Shown here one piece after another: positions 15,570-24,368 of a stretch of DNA of 64,000 nucleotides (its first letter is position 1; each line of letters begins with the position of its first letter). Location of the stretch: contig NZ_JAJHIZ010000003.1 of NCBI RefSeq assembly GCF_021538615.1, positions 3,286,001 through 3,350,000 on the forward strand, written 5' to 3'. The stretch comes from Niabella agricola (GTDB taxonomy: Bacteria > Bacteroidota > Bacteroidia > Chitinophagales > Chitinophagaceae). A program made the translations under genes and the position numbers. The notes beneath the pieces were generated by a model. It was not told the origin of the DNA and made no database searches. It worked only from the letters and a program-made list of their open reading frames with translations.

Positions 15570-16490
15570 ATGGCAGAAGCAAAACATCAACAAACCGCAT
15601 TGGGCGATGTGGCTGCACGGCAGCTCGCCATTGCCACCCGTACCGTTCCGCAAATGGTCACTATTTCGCCCCGCTGGTTAACGCAATTGATGAGCTGGGT
15701 GCCGGTAGAGTCGGGTGTATACCGTTTAAATAAAGTAAAGAATGCTACCAGGATCGAAGTAGATTGTTCGGCGCGGGATGAACGGGTATTGCCGCAAACC
15801 TTTGTGGATTATATCGAAAACCCACGCGAGTATAACCTGGCAGCAGTGCAAACCATTGTGGATGTGCACACCCGCGTATCCGACCTGTACAGCAAACCTT
15901 ATAACCAGATCTCAGAGCAATTGCGGCTGGCTATAGAAACCATCAAGGAACGGCAGGAAAGCGAACTGATCAATAACGCCGGATACGGACTGTTGCACAG
16001 TGTGGTGGATGGACAGCGGATCAAGACCCGTACAGGTGCGCCTACTCCGGATGACCTGGATGAGCTGATTGCCAAAGTATGGAAGGAGCCAGGCTTCTTT
16101 TTACTGCATCCCAGGGCCATTGCAGCCTTTGGCCGGGAATGTACCCGCAGGGGGGTGCCTCCGCCCACTGTATCGCTTTTTGGCTCGCAGTTTTTAACCT
16201 GGAGGGGCATCCCGCTAATCCCTTCGGATAAACTGCCGATTACAGATGGAAAAACCAAAATCATTCTGATGCGTACCGGTGAAAGCCGCCAGGGCGTGGT
16301 AGGTCTGTTTCAGCCGGGTTTACAAGGGGAACAAACACCCGGCTTATCCGTACGCTTTATGGGCATTAACGATCGTGCCATTGCATCCTATTTGGTTTCA
16401 TTATATTGTTCGCTGGCGGTGCTGGTAGATGATGCCATTGCCGTACTGGACGATGTGGAAATTGATAAATACCATGAGTATAAATATTGA
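15570..16490 (+). CDS. Family 2A encapsulin shell protein (SrpI-like)
   Basis: A 306-residue HK97-fold shell protein, beginning MAEAKHQQTALGDVAARQLA. It matches Family 2A (SrpI-type) encapsulins: the extended N-terminal arm with ATRTVPQM and SPRWLTQLMSWVPVE, the E-loop region with VDCSARDERVLPQTFVDYIE, the long spine helix YNQISEQLRLAIETIKE, and the C-terminal A-domain FGSQFLTWRGIPLIPSDKLP ... GIN. The length is normal for the family. It assembles into a protein nanocompartment in the cytosol. The gene overlaps the downstream cysteine desulfurase by 17 bp, the conserved Family 2A operon in which the desulfurase is the encapsulated cargo. The frame upstream of 15570 has no coding support. Confidence 0.93.
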   Translation: MAEAKHQQTALGDVAARQLAIATRTVPQMVTISPRWLTQLMSWVPVESGVYRLNKVKNATRIEVDCSARDERVLPQTFVDYIENPREYNLAAVQTIVDVHTRVSDLYSKPYNQISEQLRLAIETIKERQESELINNAGYGLLHSVVDGQRIKTRTGAPTPDDLDELIAKVWKEPGFFLLHPRAIAAFGRECTRRGVPPPTVSLFGSQFLTWRGIPLIPSDKLPITDGKTKIILMRTGESRQGVVGLFQPGLQGEQTPGLSVRFMGINDRAIASYLVSLYCSLAVLVDDAIAVLDDVEIDKYHEYKY

Positions 16491-18405
16491 TGAGCAAACG
16501 GGGCTGCCGGATCTGGATCAATTGCAGCAGCTGGCCAATGCGTTTTTCAGGGCATTGCCCGGTGATGCGCAACCGTCGGCATCGCTGAATCCGGAAGACC
16601 ACCCGAATGCCACCGCCATAGCCGGAAAAATGACCGGTGGCCTCCCGGATCTGACTGTTGCCCGTCATGATACCCTTGCCGGGCAATCAGGAATGGCACC
16701 ACAGCAAACGCCCGTCGTACCCCAACATCCTTTCAGTGGTTTGCAAACGCCACCCTCTGCTGGCGGGTTGGGTGCTTCCTCGTCGGTAATAAGCTATGTA
16801 CCGCTTAAGGATCTGCCTAAAGCAGAGGAAGACCGGTCCGGCCCGCAGCATACCAGTACCCACGGTGGGAGGATCCCGGCTTCCGTAGCTGGCAGCGGCG
16901 CATCGCCATCCCACCTGGAGCAGGGACAGCATTTTGATATCAGGGATCCGGAAACCGGTTTCCCCGATGCCAATCTTACCGGTGGATCCCAACCCGTAAA
17001 ATCAGCAACGATATCGCCTTTGGAGACGGAACAGCCTTACTGGGCCGATGTGGAGGCTCTGTTAAAGCACATTACGATTCCTTCCTTTGCCCCGCAATTG
17101 CCGGGCTTTGATGCAGCGGTGCCTTCGTACTATTTTGGAACAGCACCGCAGGTGAACAGCACATCACTCAAACAACAAGCGGGACTATCATCTTTTAACG
17201 CCCATTTGTATAAAAAAGATTTTCCGATCCTGAATGAAACGGTGAACGGGAAGCCGCTGGTATGGTTTGACAATGCCGCTACCACGCAAAAACCAAAAGC
17301 GGTCATGGATCGCATTACCTGGTTTTATGAGCATGAAAACTCCAATATTCACCGCGCGGCACATGAGCTGGCTGCCCGGGCCACGGATGCTTACGAAGCG
17401 GCAAGGGAAAAAGTGCGGGTTTTTTTAGGCGCACGTTCGGCCAACGAGATCATTTTTGTACGTGGTGCCACAGAGGCGATCAATCTGGTGGCCCAAAGCT
17501 GGGGCGAACAATACCTGCAGAGCGGGGATGAAATTGTGGTGAGCCACCTGGAGCATCATGCCAACATTGTACCCTGGAAACGGCTGGCGGATAAAAAGGG
17601 ATTGAAGCTGCGGGTGATACCGGTAGATGATGACGGGCAGATCCTGCTGGACGAATACGCCAGGCTGCTCAACGCGCATACCAAACTGGTGGCGTTTACC
17701 CAGGTATCCAATGCCCTGGGAACCGTTACGCCGGCACAGCAAATGGTGGCCATGGCCCACGCGGTAGGCGCCAAAGTACTGGTAGACGGTGCGCAGTCGG
17801 TATCACACATGACGGTCAATATGCAGGTGCTGGATGCCGACTGGTTTGTATTTTCCGGCCATAAGGTATTTGGGCCAACCGGTATCGGCGTGGTTTATGG
17901 CAAAGAAGGATTGCTGAATGCCACCCAACCCTGGCAGGGAGGTGGCAATATGATACAGGATGTAACCTTTGAAGAGATCCGGTACCACAACGCGCCCGCC
18001 CGTTTTGAAGCCGGAACCGGTAATATTGCGGATGCAGTTGGGTTGGGGGCCGCCCTTGATTATATCAGCCGGATCGGGATGGAAAACATTGGTCAGTATG
18101 AGCATTTCCTGCTGGAATATGCCACCGGACTCATTAAACAGATACCCGGCGTACGACGGATTGGCACCGCGGCACATAAAGCAAGTGTACTGTCTTTTAC
18201 AATGGACGGGTATAGCAACGATGAAGTAGGAAAAGCGCTGAACGAAGAGGGCATTGAGGTAAGAACGGGGCACCATTGCGCGCAACCCATCCTCCGGCGT
18301 ATGGGCGTGGAAAGCACGGTACGTCCATCCCTGGCCTTTTATAACACCTGCGAAGATGTAGACCGGTTCATAGAGGTGCTTTGGAGGTTGCGGAAGAAAA
18401 AGTAG
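16474..18405 (+). CDS. Encapsulated SufS-type cysteine desulfurase with cargo-loading N-terminal extension
   Basis: A 643-residue protein. Residues about 240-643 are a class-V aminotransferase-fold, SufS-like cysteine desulfurase: VWFDNAATTQKPKAV, FVRGATEAINLVA, SHLEHHANIVPW, DGAQSVSHM, the PLP Schiff-base Lys464 in FSGHKVFGPTG, and the persulfide Cys602 in RTGHHCAQP. Residues 1-235 are a Pro/Gly/Ser-rich, low-complexity extension with no fold, which is the encapsulation domain of Family 2A cargo desulfurases. SufS itself is about 400 residues and lacks it. Start at the ATG at 16474, inside the shell gene, implies translational coupling. The enzyme releases sulfur from cysteine inside the shell, possibly for sulfur storage. 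Confidence 0.93.
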   Translation: MSINIDEQTGLPDLDQLQQLANAFFRALPGDAQPSASLNPEDHPNATAIAGKMTGGLPDLTVARHDTLAGQSGMAPQQTPVVPQHPFSGLQTPPSAGGLGASSSVISYVPLKDLPKAEEDRSGPQHTSTHGGRIPASVAGSGASPSHLEQGQHFDIRDPETGFPDANLTGGSQPVKSATISPLETEQPYWADVEALLKHITIPSFAPQLPGFDAAVPSYYFGTAPQVNSTSLKQQAGLSSFNAHLYKKDFPILNETVNGKPLVWFDNAATTQKPKAVMDRITWFYEHENSNIHRAAHELAARATDAYEAAREKVRVFLGARSANEIIFVRGATEAINLVAQSWGEQYLQSGDEIVVSHLEHHANIVPWKRLADKKGLKLRVIPVDDDGQILLDEYARLLNAHTKLVAFTQVSNALGTVTPAQQMVAMAHAVGAKVLVDGAQSVSHMTVNMQVLDADWFVFSGHKVFGPTGIGVVYGKEGLLNATQPWQGGGNMIQDVTFEEIRYHNAPARFEAGTGNIADAVGLGAALDYISRIGMENIGQYEHFLLEYATGLIKQIPGVRRIGTAAHKASVLSFTMDGYSNDEVGKALNEEGIEVRTGHHCAQPILRRMGVESTVRPSLAFYNTCEDVDRFIEVLWRLRKKK

Positions 18406-18417
18406 GGCATTATTTCG

Positions 18418-18425
18418 TACCTTTG
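18418..18425 (+). promoter_or_regulatory. Candidate -7 promoter box of ileS
   Basis: TACCTTTG fits the Bacteroidota -7 consensus TAnnTTTG and lies 19 bp before the ileS start at 18445. A clear -33 TTTG at the usual spacing was not found. Confidence 0.5.
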
Positions 18426-18444
18426 CACTCATTTTTTACCTACT

Positions 18445-21400
18445 ATGAGTGTGAAATACAGAGAATATTCGGGTTTGAACCTGCCCTCTATAGAGCAGGA
18501 GATATTAGCGAAATGGAATGAGCAACAGGCGTTTGAGAAAAGCGTATCCCTGCGGGATGGCGCTGAATCATTCGTTTTTTACGAAGGTCCGCCCAGTGCC
18601 AACGGCATGCCCGGTATTCATCATGTGATCTCACGTACGCTTAAAGACCTGGTTTGCCGGTATAAGACCATGCAGGGCTTTCAGGTAAAACGCAAAGGTG
18701 GCTGGGATACACACGGCCTGCCCGTGGAACTGGGTGTTGAAAAAGAACTGGGTATTACCAAGGAAGACATTGGAAAGAAGATCTCCATAGAAGAATACAA
18801 CCAGAAATGCCGGGAAGCGGTGCTACGGTTTAAAGACAAATGGGATGATCTCACCCGGAAAATGGGATATTGGGTCGATCTGAATGATCCATACATCACG
18901 TTTAAGAACGAATACATTGAAACCCTTTGGTACCTGCTGAAGCAGTTGTTCAACCGGGGGTTACTGTATAAAAGTGTCAGCATTCAGCCCTATTCACCGG
19001 CAGCCGGTACGGGCTTAAGCTCGCATGAGCTGAACCAGCCGGGAACTTATAAAGATGTAAAAGACACAAGTGCCACCGTATTGTTCAAAGCCGTGCGTAA
19101 TGAAAAAAGTGCGTTTCTGTTTAAGCTGGCAGCAGACAGCGGCCATCAGCCTTCAGACCTGTTTTTTATGGCCTGGACCACCACACCCTGGACCCTCCCT
19201 TCCAACCTGGGGCTGACCGTAGGCGGCAATATCGACTATGCATTGGTGCAGACCTTCAATCCCTATACGCATATCCCGGTAAATGTGGTGATCGCCAAGG
19301 CATTGATACCTAAATATTTTAAGACGGAGGGAGAGAACGGAGACTTTGAAAACTATACCGCCGAAACCAAGCTGTTGCCCTGGAAGATCCTTGGCGAATT
19401 TAAAGGCAGCCAGCTGGATGGACTGGAATACGAACAACTACTGCCCTTTGAATCAAACTCCCTGGAAAAAATACAGGAGATCACGCCGGGGGCGACGCCG
19501 TTTAAAGTAATGGTGGGCGATTTTGTGACCACCGAAGATGGAACGGGTATCGTACATACAGCACCGGCCTTTGGTGCGGATGACTATAAGGTAGGAAAGA
19601 AGAACAATATTGGTATCCTGACCTTGGTAGACCGTGAAGGAAAATTTATTGAAGGTACCGGTGAATTCAGCGGCCGTTATGTAAAAGACTATAAAGACGA
19701 GAAGGATTATGTGGATGTGAATGTGGATATCAGCGTGAAGCTGAAAAAAGAGAACCGTGCCTTCAAAGTTGAAAAATACGAGCACAACTATCCCCATTGC
19801 TGGCGTACGGACAAACCTGTTCTGTATTACCCGCTGGACGCCTGGTTCATTAAGACCACGGCGCTGCGCGACCGGATGGTGGAACTCAACAAAACCATCC
19901 ACTGGAAACCTAAATCAACCGGCGAAGGCCGCTTTGGCAACTGGCTGGAGAATATGGTAGACTGGAATCTAAGCCGCAGCCGCTTCTGGGGAACGCCGCT
20001 GCCGATCTGGGCAACAGAAGATGGTGCGGAAATGAAATGCATCGGCTCCGTGGAAGAGCTGAATGACGAAATACGGAAAGCGAATGAAGTGTTGGGAGGC
20101 GATGTAAATAAACATTACCTGCACGACGGCATCCTGGACCTGCACAAACCCTATGTAGACGAGGTGGTGCTGGTAAGTGATTCCGGCAAACCCATGCACC
20201 GGGAGCCGGACCTGATCGATGTATGGTTCGACAGTGGTGCCATGCCCTATGCCCAGTGGGGGTTGAATTATGAAAAATTAAAGGCCGGAGATCCCTATCC
20301 GTTCAACCAGCCCTTTGATACCAATTTCCCCGCAGACTTTATCTGCGAAGGTGTGGATCAGACCCGCGGATGGTTCTATACCCTGCACGCCATTGCAGGT
20401 CTGTTGTTTGACAGCGTAGCCTTTAAAACCGTGGTAAGCAATGGCCTGGTGCTGGATAAAAACGGCAACAAGATGAGCAAACGCCTGGGCAATGTGGTGG
20501 ATCCCTTTGCTACCATTGAAACCTTTGGGGCGGATGCAACACGCTGGTACTTAATCACCAACGCTTCACCCTGGGATAATTTGAAGTTTGATATCGATGG
20601 CATCAAAGAAGTGCAGCGCAAATTCTTTGGTACCTTATATAATACCTACCAGTTTTTTGCCCTGTACGCCAATGTAGACGGCTTTACCTACAGCGAAGCA
20701 AAGATCCCGGTAGCAGACCGCCCGGAGATCGACCGCTGGATCATCTCTTCCCTCAATACCCTGGTAAAGGAAGTGACCGCAGCTATGGACGACTACGAGC
20801 CTACGCAGGCCGGCCGCCTGATCGAAGATTTTGTAGACGAACATTTAAGTAACTGGTATGTACGGCTTTGTCGTCGCCGTTTCTGGAAAGGGGAATATGA
20901 AGCCGATAAGATCGCTGCTTATCAAACCTTATTTGAATGCCTGGAAACGGTGGTACGTCTGATGGCCCCTGTGGCGCCTTTCTTCAGTGATGCGGTATTC
21001 CGTAACCTGAACGAAGTGGCGGGGCGCTATGATGTACAATCGGTACACCACGCGCTGTTCCCGAAGGCGGACGAAGCGCTTATTGACCAGCAGCTGGAAG
21101 AACGGATGCAGCTGGCGCAGGATGTTTCCTCGCTCATCCTCTCCCTGCGTAAAAAAGTGAACATTAAGGTGCGTCAACCGTTACATAAGGTATTGATCCC
21201 TGTTTTAAACCCGCGGATGAAGGAACAGCTGGAAAAGGTAGCCGAGCTGATCAAATCGGAGGTGAATATCAAGGATGTGGAGTACCTGGTTGATACCGAA
21301 GGATTTATTAAAAAGAAGATCAAGCCGAACTTCATCGCACTGGGTAAAAAGCTGGGTGCAAAAATGAAGGCGGTTTCTGCAACACTGGCAGCCTTTACCC

Positions 21401-21834
21401 AGGAAGATATCAGCAGCCTGGAAAGGAATGGTCTGGTGGAACTGGACATCAATGGTGAAAAAGTGCCCATCCAGCTGAACGAGGTGGATATCAGCAGCGA
21501 AGACATTCCGGGCTGGACCGTGGCCAACAAAGGAGCCTTGACCGTAGCCCTGGATATTACCATTACCGAAGACCTGAAACAGGAAGGAGACGCGCGTGAA
21601 TTTGTAAACAGGATCCAGAAAATCCGCAAAGACAGCGATTTCGATGTTACGGACCGGATCAACGTACAAATTGACACAAATCCTACATTAAAAAATTCGT
21701 TAACCACGTATAAAGACTATATTTGCGCAGAAATTTTGGCAGATGAGCTGGAATTTAGTCCAATTTCAGCAGGCGGAACCGAAATTGAAGTGAACGAACA
21801 TCAGTTATATACGATTGTAACAAAAAAAGGGTAA
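18445..21834 (+). CDS. ileS: Isoleucyl-tRNA synthetase
   Basis: A 1129-residue class I aminoacyl-tRNA synthetase that charges tRNA-Ile. It has the HIGH-type signature in the N-terminal Rossmann part (PGIHHVISRTL), the editing (CP1) domain with the characteristic TTPWTLPSNLGL and HTAPAFGADDY motifs, a DVWFDSGAMPYAQW block, and KMSKR at residues 676-680. The C-terminal anticodon-binding and extra domains follow (WYVRLCRRRFWKGE). The length fits the long eukaryote-like IleS form found in Bacteroidota. The next gene starts 5 bp after the stop and is probably cotranscribed. Confidence 0.98.
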   Translation: MSVKYREYSGLNLPSIEQEILAKWNEQQAFEKSVSLRDGAESFVFYEGPPSANGMPGIHHVISRTLKDLVCRYKTMQGFQVKRKGGWDTHGLPVELGVEKELGITKEDIGKKISIEEYNQKCREAVLRFKDKWDDLTRKMGYWVDLNDPYITFKNEYIETLWYLLKQLFNRGLLYKSVSIQPYSPAAGTGLSSHELNQPGTYKDVKDTSATVLFKAVRNEKSAFLFKLAADSGHQPSDLFFMAWTTTPWTLPSNLGLTVGGNIDYALVQTFNPYTHIPVNVVIAKALIPKYFKTEGENGDFENYTAETKLLPWKILGEFKGSQLDGLEYEQLLPFESNSLEKIQEITPGATPFKVMVGDFVTTEDGTGIVHTAPAFGADDYKVGKKNNIGILTLVDREGKFIEGTGEFSGRYVKDYKDEKDYVDVNVDISVKLKKENRAFKVEKYEHNYPHCWRTDKPVLYYPLDAWFIKTTALRDRMVELNKTIHWKPKSTGEGRFGNWLENMVDWNLSRSRFWGTPLPIWATEDGAEMKCIGSVEELNDEIRKANEVLGGDVNKHYLHDGILDLHKPYVDEVVLVSDSGKPMHREPDLIDVWFDSGAMPYAQWGLNYEKLKAGDPYPFNQPFDTNFPADFICEGVDQTRGWFYTLHAIAGLLFDSVAFKTVVSNGLVLDKNGNKMSKRLGNVVDPFATIETFGADATRWYLITNASPWDNLKFDIDGIKEVQRKFFGTLYNTYQFFALYANVDGFTYSEAKIPVADRPEIDRWIISSLNTLVKEVTAAMDDYEPTQAGRLIEDFVDEHLSNWYVRLCRRRFWKGEYEADKIAAYQTLFECLETVVRLMAPVAPFFSDAVFRNLNEVAGRYDVQSVHHALFPKADEALIDQQLEERMQLAQDVSSLILSLRKKVNIKVRQPLHKVLIPVLNPRMKEQLEKVAELIKSEVNIKDVEYLVDTEGFIKKKIKPNFIALGKKLGAKMKAVSATLAAFTQEDISSLERNGLVELDINGEKVPIQLNEVDISSEDIPGWTVANKGALTVALDITITEDLKQEGDAREFVNRIQKIRKDSDFDVTDRINVQIDTNPTLKNSLTTYKDYICAEILADELEFSPISAGGTEIEVNEHQLYTIVTKKG

Positions 21835-21839
21835 CAACA

Positions 21840-22796
21840 ATGGCTACAAAGAAGAAAACCGCAGCAAAGCCTGCCCGCGCTACCAGCACTAAAGCTGCTC
21901 CCGCAAAAGCTGCAAAAGCAGCCGGAGGGAAAGCAGCAAAAGCCCCTGTAAAGGCTGCAAGCGCCGCAAGTGGGAAAGCCAGCAAACCTAAAACTCCGGC
22001 AAAGGCGGCAGCTAAACCCGCCGGCAGCAGTAAAACAACGCAGAAAGCAACACCTGCACGTAGTAGTAAAGCAACCGTGCGCACCGCTGGCAGTAAAACA
22101 ACAAAAACACCTGTAAAACCGGCAAGCGTAAAAGCGTCGAAACCCGCGGCAAAAGTTCCGGTAAAGGCAACAGCTAAACCGGCAGGAAAAGTAGCTCCGG
22201 CTCCGGTAAACGAAAAAAAGGCAGCGGCAAAAAAACCGGCTGTTAAAGAATTGGTACCTGTAATTGAAAAAAGCGTGGCAAAAAAAGAAATAAAAGAAGA
22301 TAAAAAGACAGCAAAAGCGCCCAAAAAAGTAGTAGTTCCCAAACTGTCTACTAAAAGTTCGGTAAAATATCAGCCGGATTTTACCAAGAGCGTACTGGAT
22401 ACTCCGGCGGTTGAAAAGGCCAGTTCGGTAATCCGTTATTCAGACAATGATCTGGCAGAATTTAAAGAGATCATCCTGCGGAAGCTGGATGCTGCCAAAA
22501 AAGAACTGGCCTATTTGCAAGGGCTGATCACCCGCAGAGATGAAGGTGGTGATATGGATGAAGGCCGCTACATGACCATGGAAGACGGTAGTGTAAGTAT
22601 GGAACGGGAGCAGTTGAGCCAGTTGGCCAGCCGCCAGATCACATTTATCGATCACCTGGAAAAAGCCTTGATGCGGGTAGAGAACAAAACCTACGGCATC
22701 TGCCGGGTAACCGGTCACCTGATCGATAAGGCCCGCCTGCGTGCCGTGCCACATGCTACCCTAAGCATTGAAGCGAAATCGATGATGAACCGTTGA
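21840..22796 (+). CDS. Histone-H1-like Lys/Ala/Pro tail fused to a degenerate DksA/TraR domain
   Basis: A 318-residue protein in two parts. Residues 1 to about 165 are a low-complexity Lys/Ala/Pro tail of the KPA/KAA type typical of histone H1-like bacterial DNA-binding tails. Residues about 195-318 are a DksA/TraR-like domain: a coiled-coil helix (FKEIILRKLDAAKKELAYL), a second helix (FIDHLEKALMRVENKTYG) and a zinc-finger region ICRVTGHLIDKARLRAVPHA. Only the first of the four zinc-finger cysteines remains, so zinc binding is unlikely. The protein probably acts at DNA or RNA polymerase. It follows ileS by 5 bp, and a perfect 10-bp-stem terminator follows it. Confidence 0.85.
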   Translation: MATKKKTAAKPARATSTKAAPAKAAKAAGGKAAKAPVKAASAASGKASKPKTPAKAAAKPAGSSKTTQKATPARSSKATVRTAGSKTTKTPVKPASVKASKPAAKVPVKATAKPAGKVAPAPVNEKKAAAKKPAVKELVPVIEKSVAKKEIKEDKKTAKAPKKVVVPKLSTKSSVKYQPDFTKSVLDTPAVEKASSVIRYSDNDLAEFKEIILRKLDAAKKELAYLQGLITRRDEGGDMDEGRYMTMEDGSVSMEREQLSQLASRQITFIDHLEKALMRVENKTYGICRVTGHLIDKARLRAVPHATLSIEAKSMMNR

Positions 22797-22822
22797 GTTC
22801 AATCAGCGTAAAATAAATTCCG

Positions 22823-22851
22823 GAAGCGAACCTGTATTGCGGGTTCGCTTC
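22823..22851 (+). terminator. Rho-independent terminator
   Basis: GAAGCGAACC (22823-22832) pairs perfectly with GGTTCGCTTC (22842-22851), followed by a T-rich stretch. It ends the ileS operon. Confidence 0.85.
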
Positions 22852-22935
22852 TTAATTTTAAACAGTGGGTGCCCCCGGGGCAGGTTTTCCGTTTTACGCT
22901 TATCTTTAGCCCGGCAAATGCCCAAAAAGTACACA

Positions 22936-23415
22936 ATGACGATCCATTTCGGTTACGATAAAAAACAGGTAATTCAGGCCTTACGCTATCATTTCATTTC
23001 CAAAAAGGAGATCCGGATCATGATCATCCTGGTAAATGTATTCGCCATCCTTTCGCTGGTATTGTATGCCCTGCACAAGATCACCCCAGTAGCGTTCCTG
23101 ATCAACTCTTTTTTATGGTTGCTGCTGATGATCAGTCTCTGGTTCATCTTGCCCGGCGTGGTGTACCGCCGTGCAGAAACCTTCCGGCATGCGTTTACCA
23201 TGTACTTCAGCGATGTTGATTTTACCCTGGAGCATACAAAGGGCAAACGGAGCTGGCCATACACCGCTCTGCATTCCTACCGCGAAAGCCCGCATTTCTT
23301 TCACCTGTATTTTGACGAACGATCGTTCCTGCTGGTGCCTAAATCGGCCTTTGCAGACAGTGATGAGGTGTCGAAATTCCGGAACCTGCTGATCGATAAG
23401 ATACGGCGGAAATAA
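22936..23415 (+). CDS. YcxB-like membrane protein
   Basis: A 159-residue protein if it starts at the ATG at 22936 (MTIHFGYDKKQ); an in-frame ATG at 22918 is possible. It has the YcxB architecture: a short N-terminal cytosolic segment with YHFISKKEIRIM, two adjacent membrane helices (MIILVNVFAILSLVLYAL and FLINSFLWLLLMISLWFILP), and a C-terminal PH-like beta domain (HSYRESPHFFHLYFDERSFL followed by VPKSAF). The function is unknown. Its stop lies 7 bp from that of a convergent acetyltransferase gene. Confidence 0.75.
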   Translation: MTIHFGYDKKQVIQALRYHFISKKEIRIMIILVNVFAILSLVLYALHKITPVAFLINSFLWLLLMISLWFILPGVVYRRAETFRHAFTMYFSDVDFTLEHTKGKRSWPYTALHSYRESPHFFHLYFDERSFLLVPKSAFADSDEVSKFRNLLIDKIRRK

Positions 23416-23422
23416 CCGTTTC

Positions 23423-23851
23423 CTAAATATATTTCTTCATTACAATATGGGGAATGGTCAGATTGGTAAATTCATTGCTTGATTCGCGATACCCCATCTT
23501 TTCGTAAAAACCTGCCGCGTTTTTGCGGGCATGCATCGAAATTTCACGGTAGCCCATGTCCCGGGCAATGTTTTCGGCAAACTGCATCAGCGCCCGGCCG
23601 ATGCCTTTGCCCTGGAGGTCGAAGATCACGGCCATTTGCCGCAGTAACACTATCTGCCCCGGCTGTTTCACCAGCATGCAACAACCCAGCATTTTTTCAT
23701 CTTCAAAAGCCCCGATCAGGATATTGTTTTTGTCGGCATTAATATCTTCCTCCGTTAGCAGCAGCCCCAATGGTTTTCGTAATATTTCATTACGAAGATC
23801 AACCATTTGCTGGTATTCTTTTGAACCATGATCTATAATTTTTAATGCCAT
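23423..23851 (-). CDS. GNAT-family N-acetyltransferase
   Basis: A 142-residue GNAT enzyme with a clear acetyl-CoA loop: LRQMAVIFDLQGKGIGRALM (the QGKGIG matches Q/RxxGxG/A), then FAENIARDMGYREISMHARK and the C-terminal AAGFYEKMGYRE. The N-terminal VDLRNEILRKPLGL resembles the ElaA/YjcF-like subgroup. The substrate cannot be read from sequence. It is convergent with the YcxB-like gene. Confidence 0.88.
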   Translation of the reverse strand: MALKIIDHGSKEYQQMVDLRNEILRKPLGLLLTEEDINADKNNILIGAFEDEKMLGCCMLVKQPGQIVLLRQMAVIFDLQGKGIGRALMQFAENIARDMGYREISMHARKNAAGFYEKMGYRESSNEFTNLTIPHIVMKKYI

Positions 23852-23984
23852 AAAACGGTTTAAGATTTGATAAAGATCATAGGTGGTAAAAGCTGCAAAT
23901 CCTATCGTAAATTAAGGATTTTTAGGTGTTCCGGAGCATTTTTAGTTTTTTTTTTCTTTCCGATGCAATTTTGGTCAAAAACTC

Positions 23985-23992
23985 TATTTTTG
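23985..23992 (+). promoter_or_regulatory. Candidate -7 promoter box of acpP
   Basis: TATTTTTG matches TAnnTTTG and lies 24 bp before the acpP start at 24017. Confidence 0.5.
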
Positions 23993-24016
23993 CACCAATA
24001 ACTAAATTAATAAGAT

Positions 24017-24253
24017 ATGTCAGACATTGCATCAAGAGTTAAAAAAATCATCGTTGACAAACTGGGCGTTGACGAAGCAGAAGTAACGAATGAAGCTTCT
24101 TTTACAAATGATCTGGGTGCGGATTCTTTGGATACCGTAGAACTGATCATGGAATTTGAAAAAGAATTCAATATTTCTATTCCGGATGAGCAAGCCGAAA
24201 CAATTACTACTGTTGGTCAGGCTGTATCTTATTTGGAAGAGCACGCCAAGTAG
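24017..24253 (+). CDS. acpP: Acyl carrier protein
   Basis: A 78-residue acidic four-helix protein that carries growing fatty-acyl chains as thioesters in the type II synthase. The phosphopantetheine attachment motif [12 protein letters not shown] is present, with Ser37 as the modified residue. The length and the following acidic helix II are standard. It is followed by a hairpin (24301-24338) and then by fabF, so acpP may be expressed partly independently of fabF-rnc. Confidence 0.98.
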   Translation: MSDIASRVKKIIVDKLGVDEAEVTNEASFTNDLGADSLDTVELIMEFEKEFNISIPDEQAETITTVGQAVSYLEEHAK

Positions 24254-24300
24254 TTTATTGGCTAGCCAACTTGGCTTTGGTAAAGTAAAACAACTTATAC

Positions 24301-24341
24301 ACCGCCTTTGACTGTGGTCATCCATATACAAAGGCGGTTTT
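24301..24341 (+). terminator. Hairpin between acpP and fabF
   Basis: ACCGCCTTTG (24301-24310) pairs perfectly with CAAAGGCGGT (24329-24338), followed by TTTATC. The long stem and the short T-run suggest a partial terminator that would lower fabF-rnc relative to acpP. Confidence 0.7.
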
Positions 24342-24368
24342 ATCATAAAAAATAAGGACAACCAGTTT

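Noticed and set aside
21755..22342. Minus-strand frame of Ala/Val/Phe-rich sequence opposite the Lys/Ala tail
   Set aside because: It is the complement of the low-complexity Lys/Ala/Pro tail and its hydrophobic composition follows from that alone.
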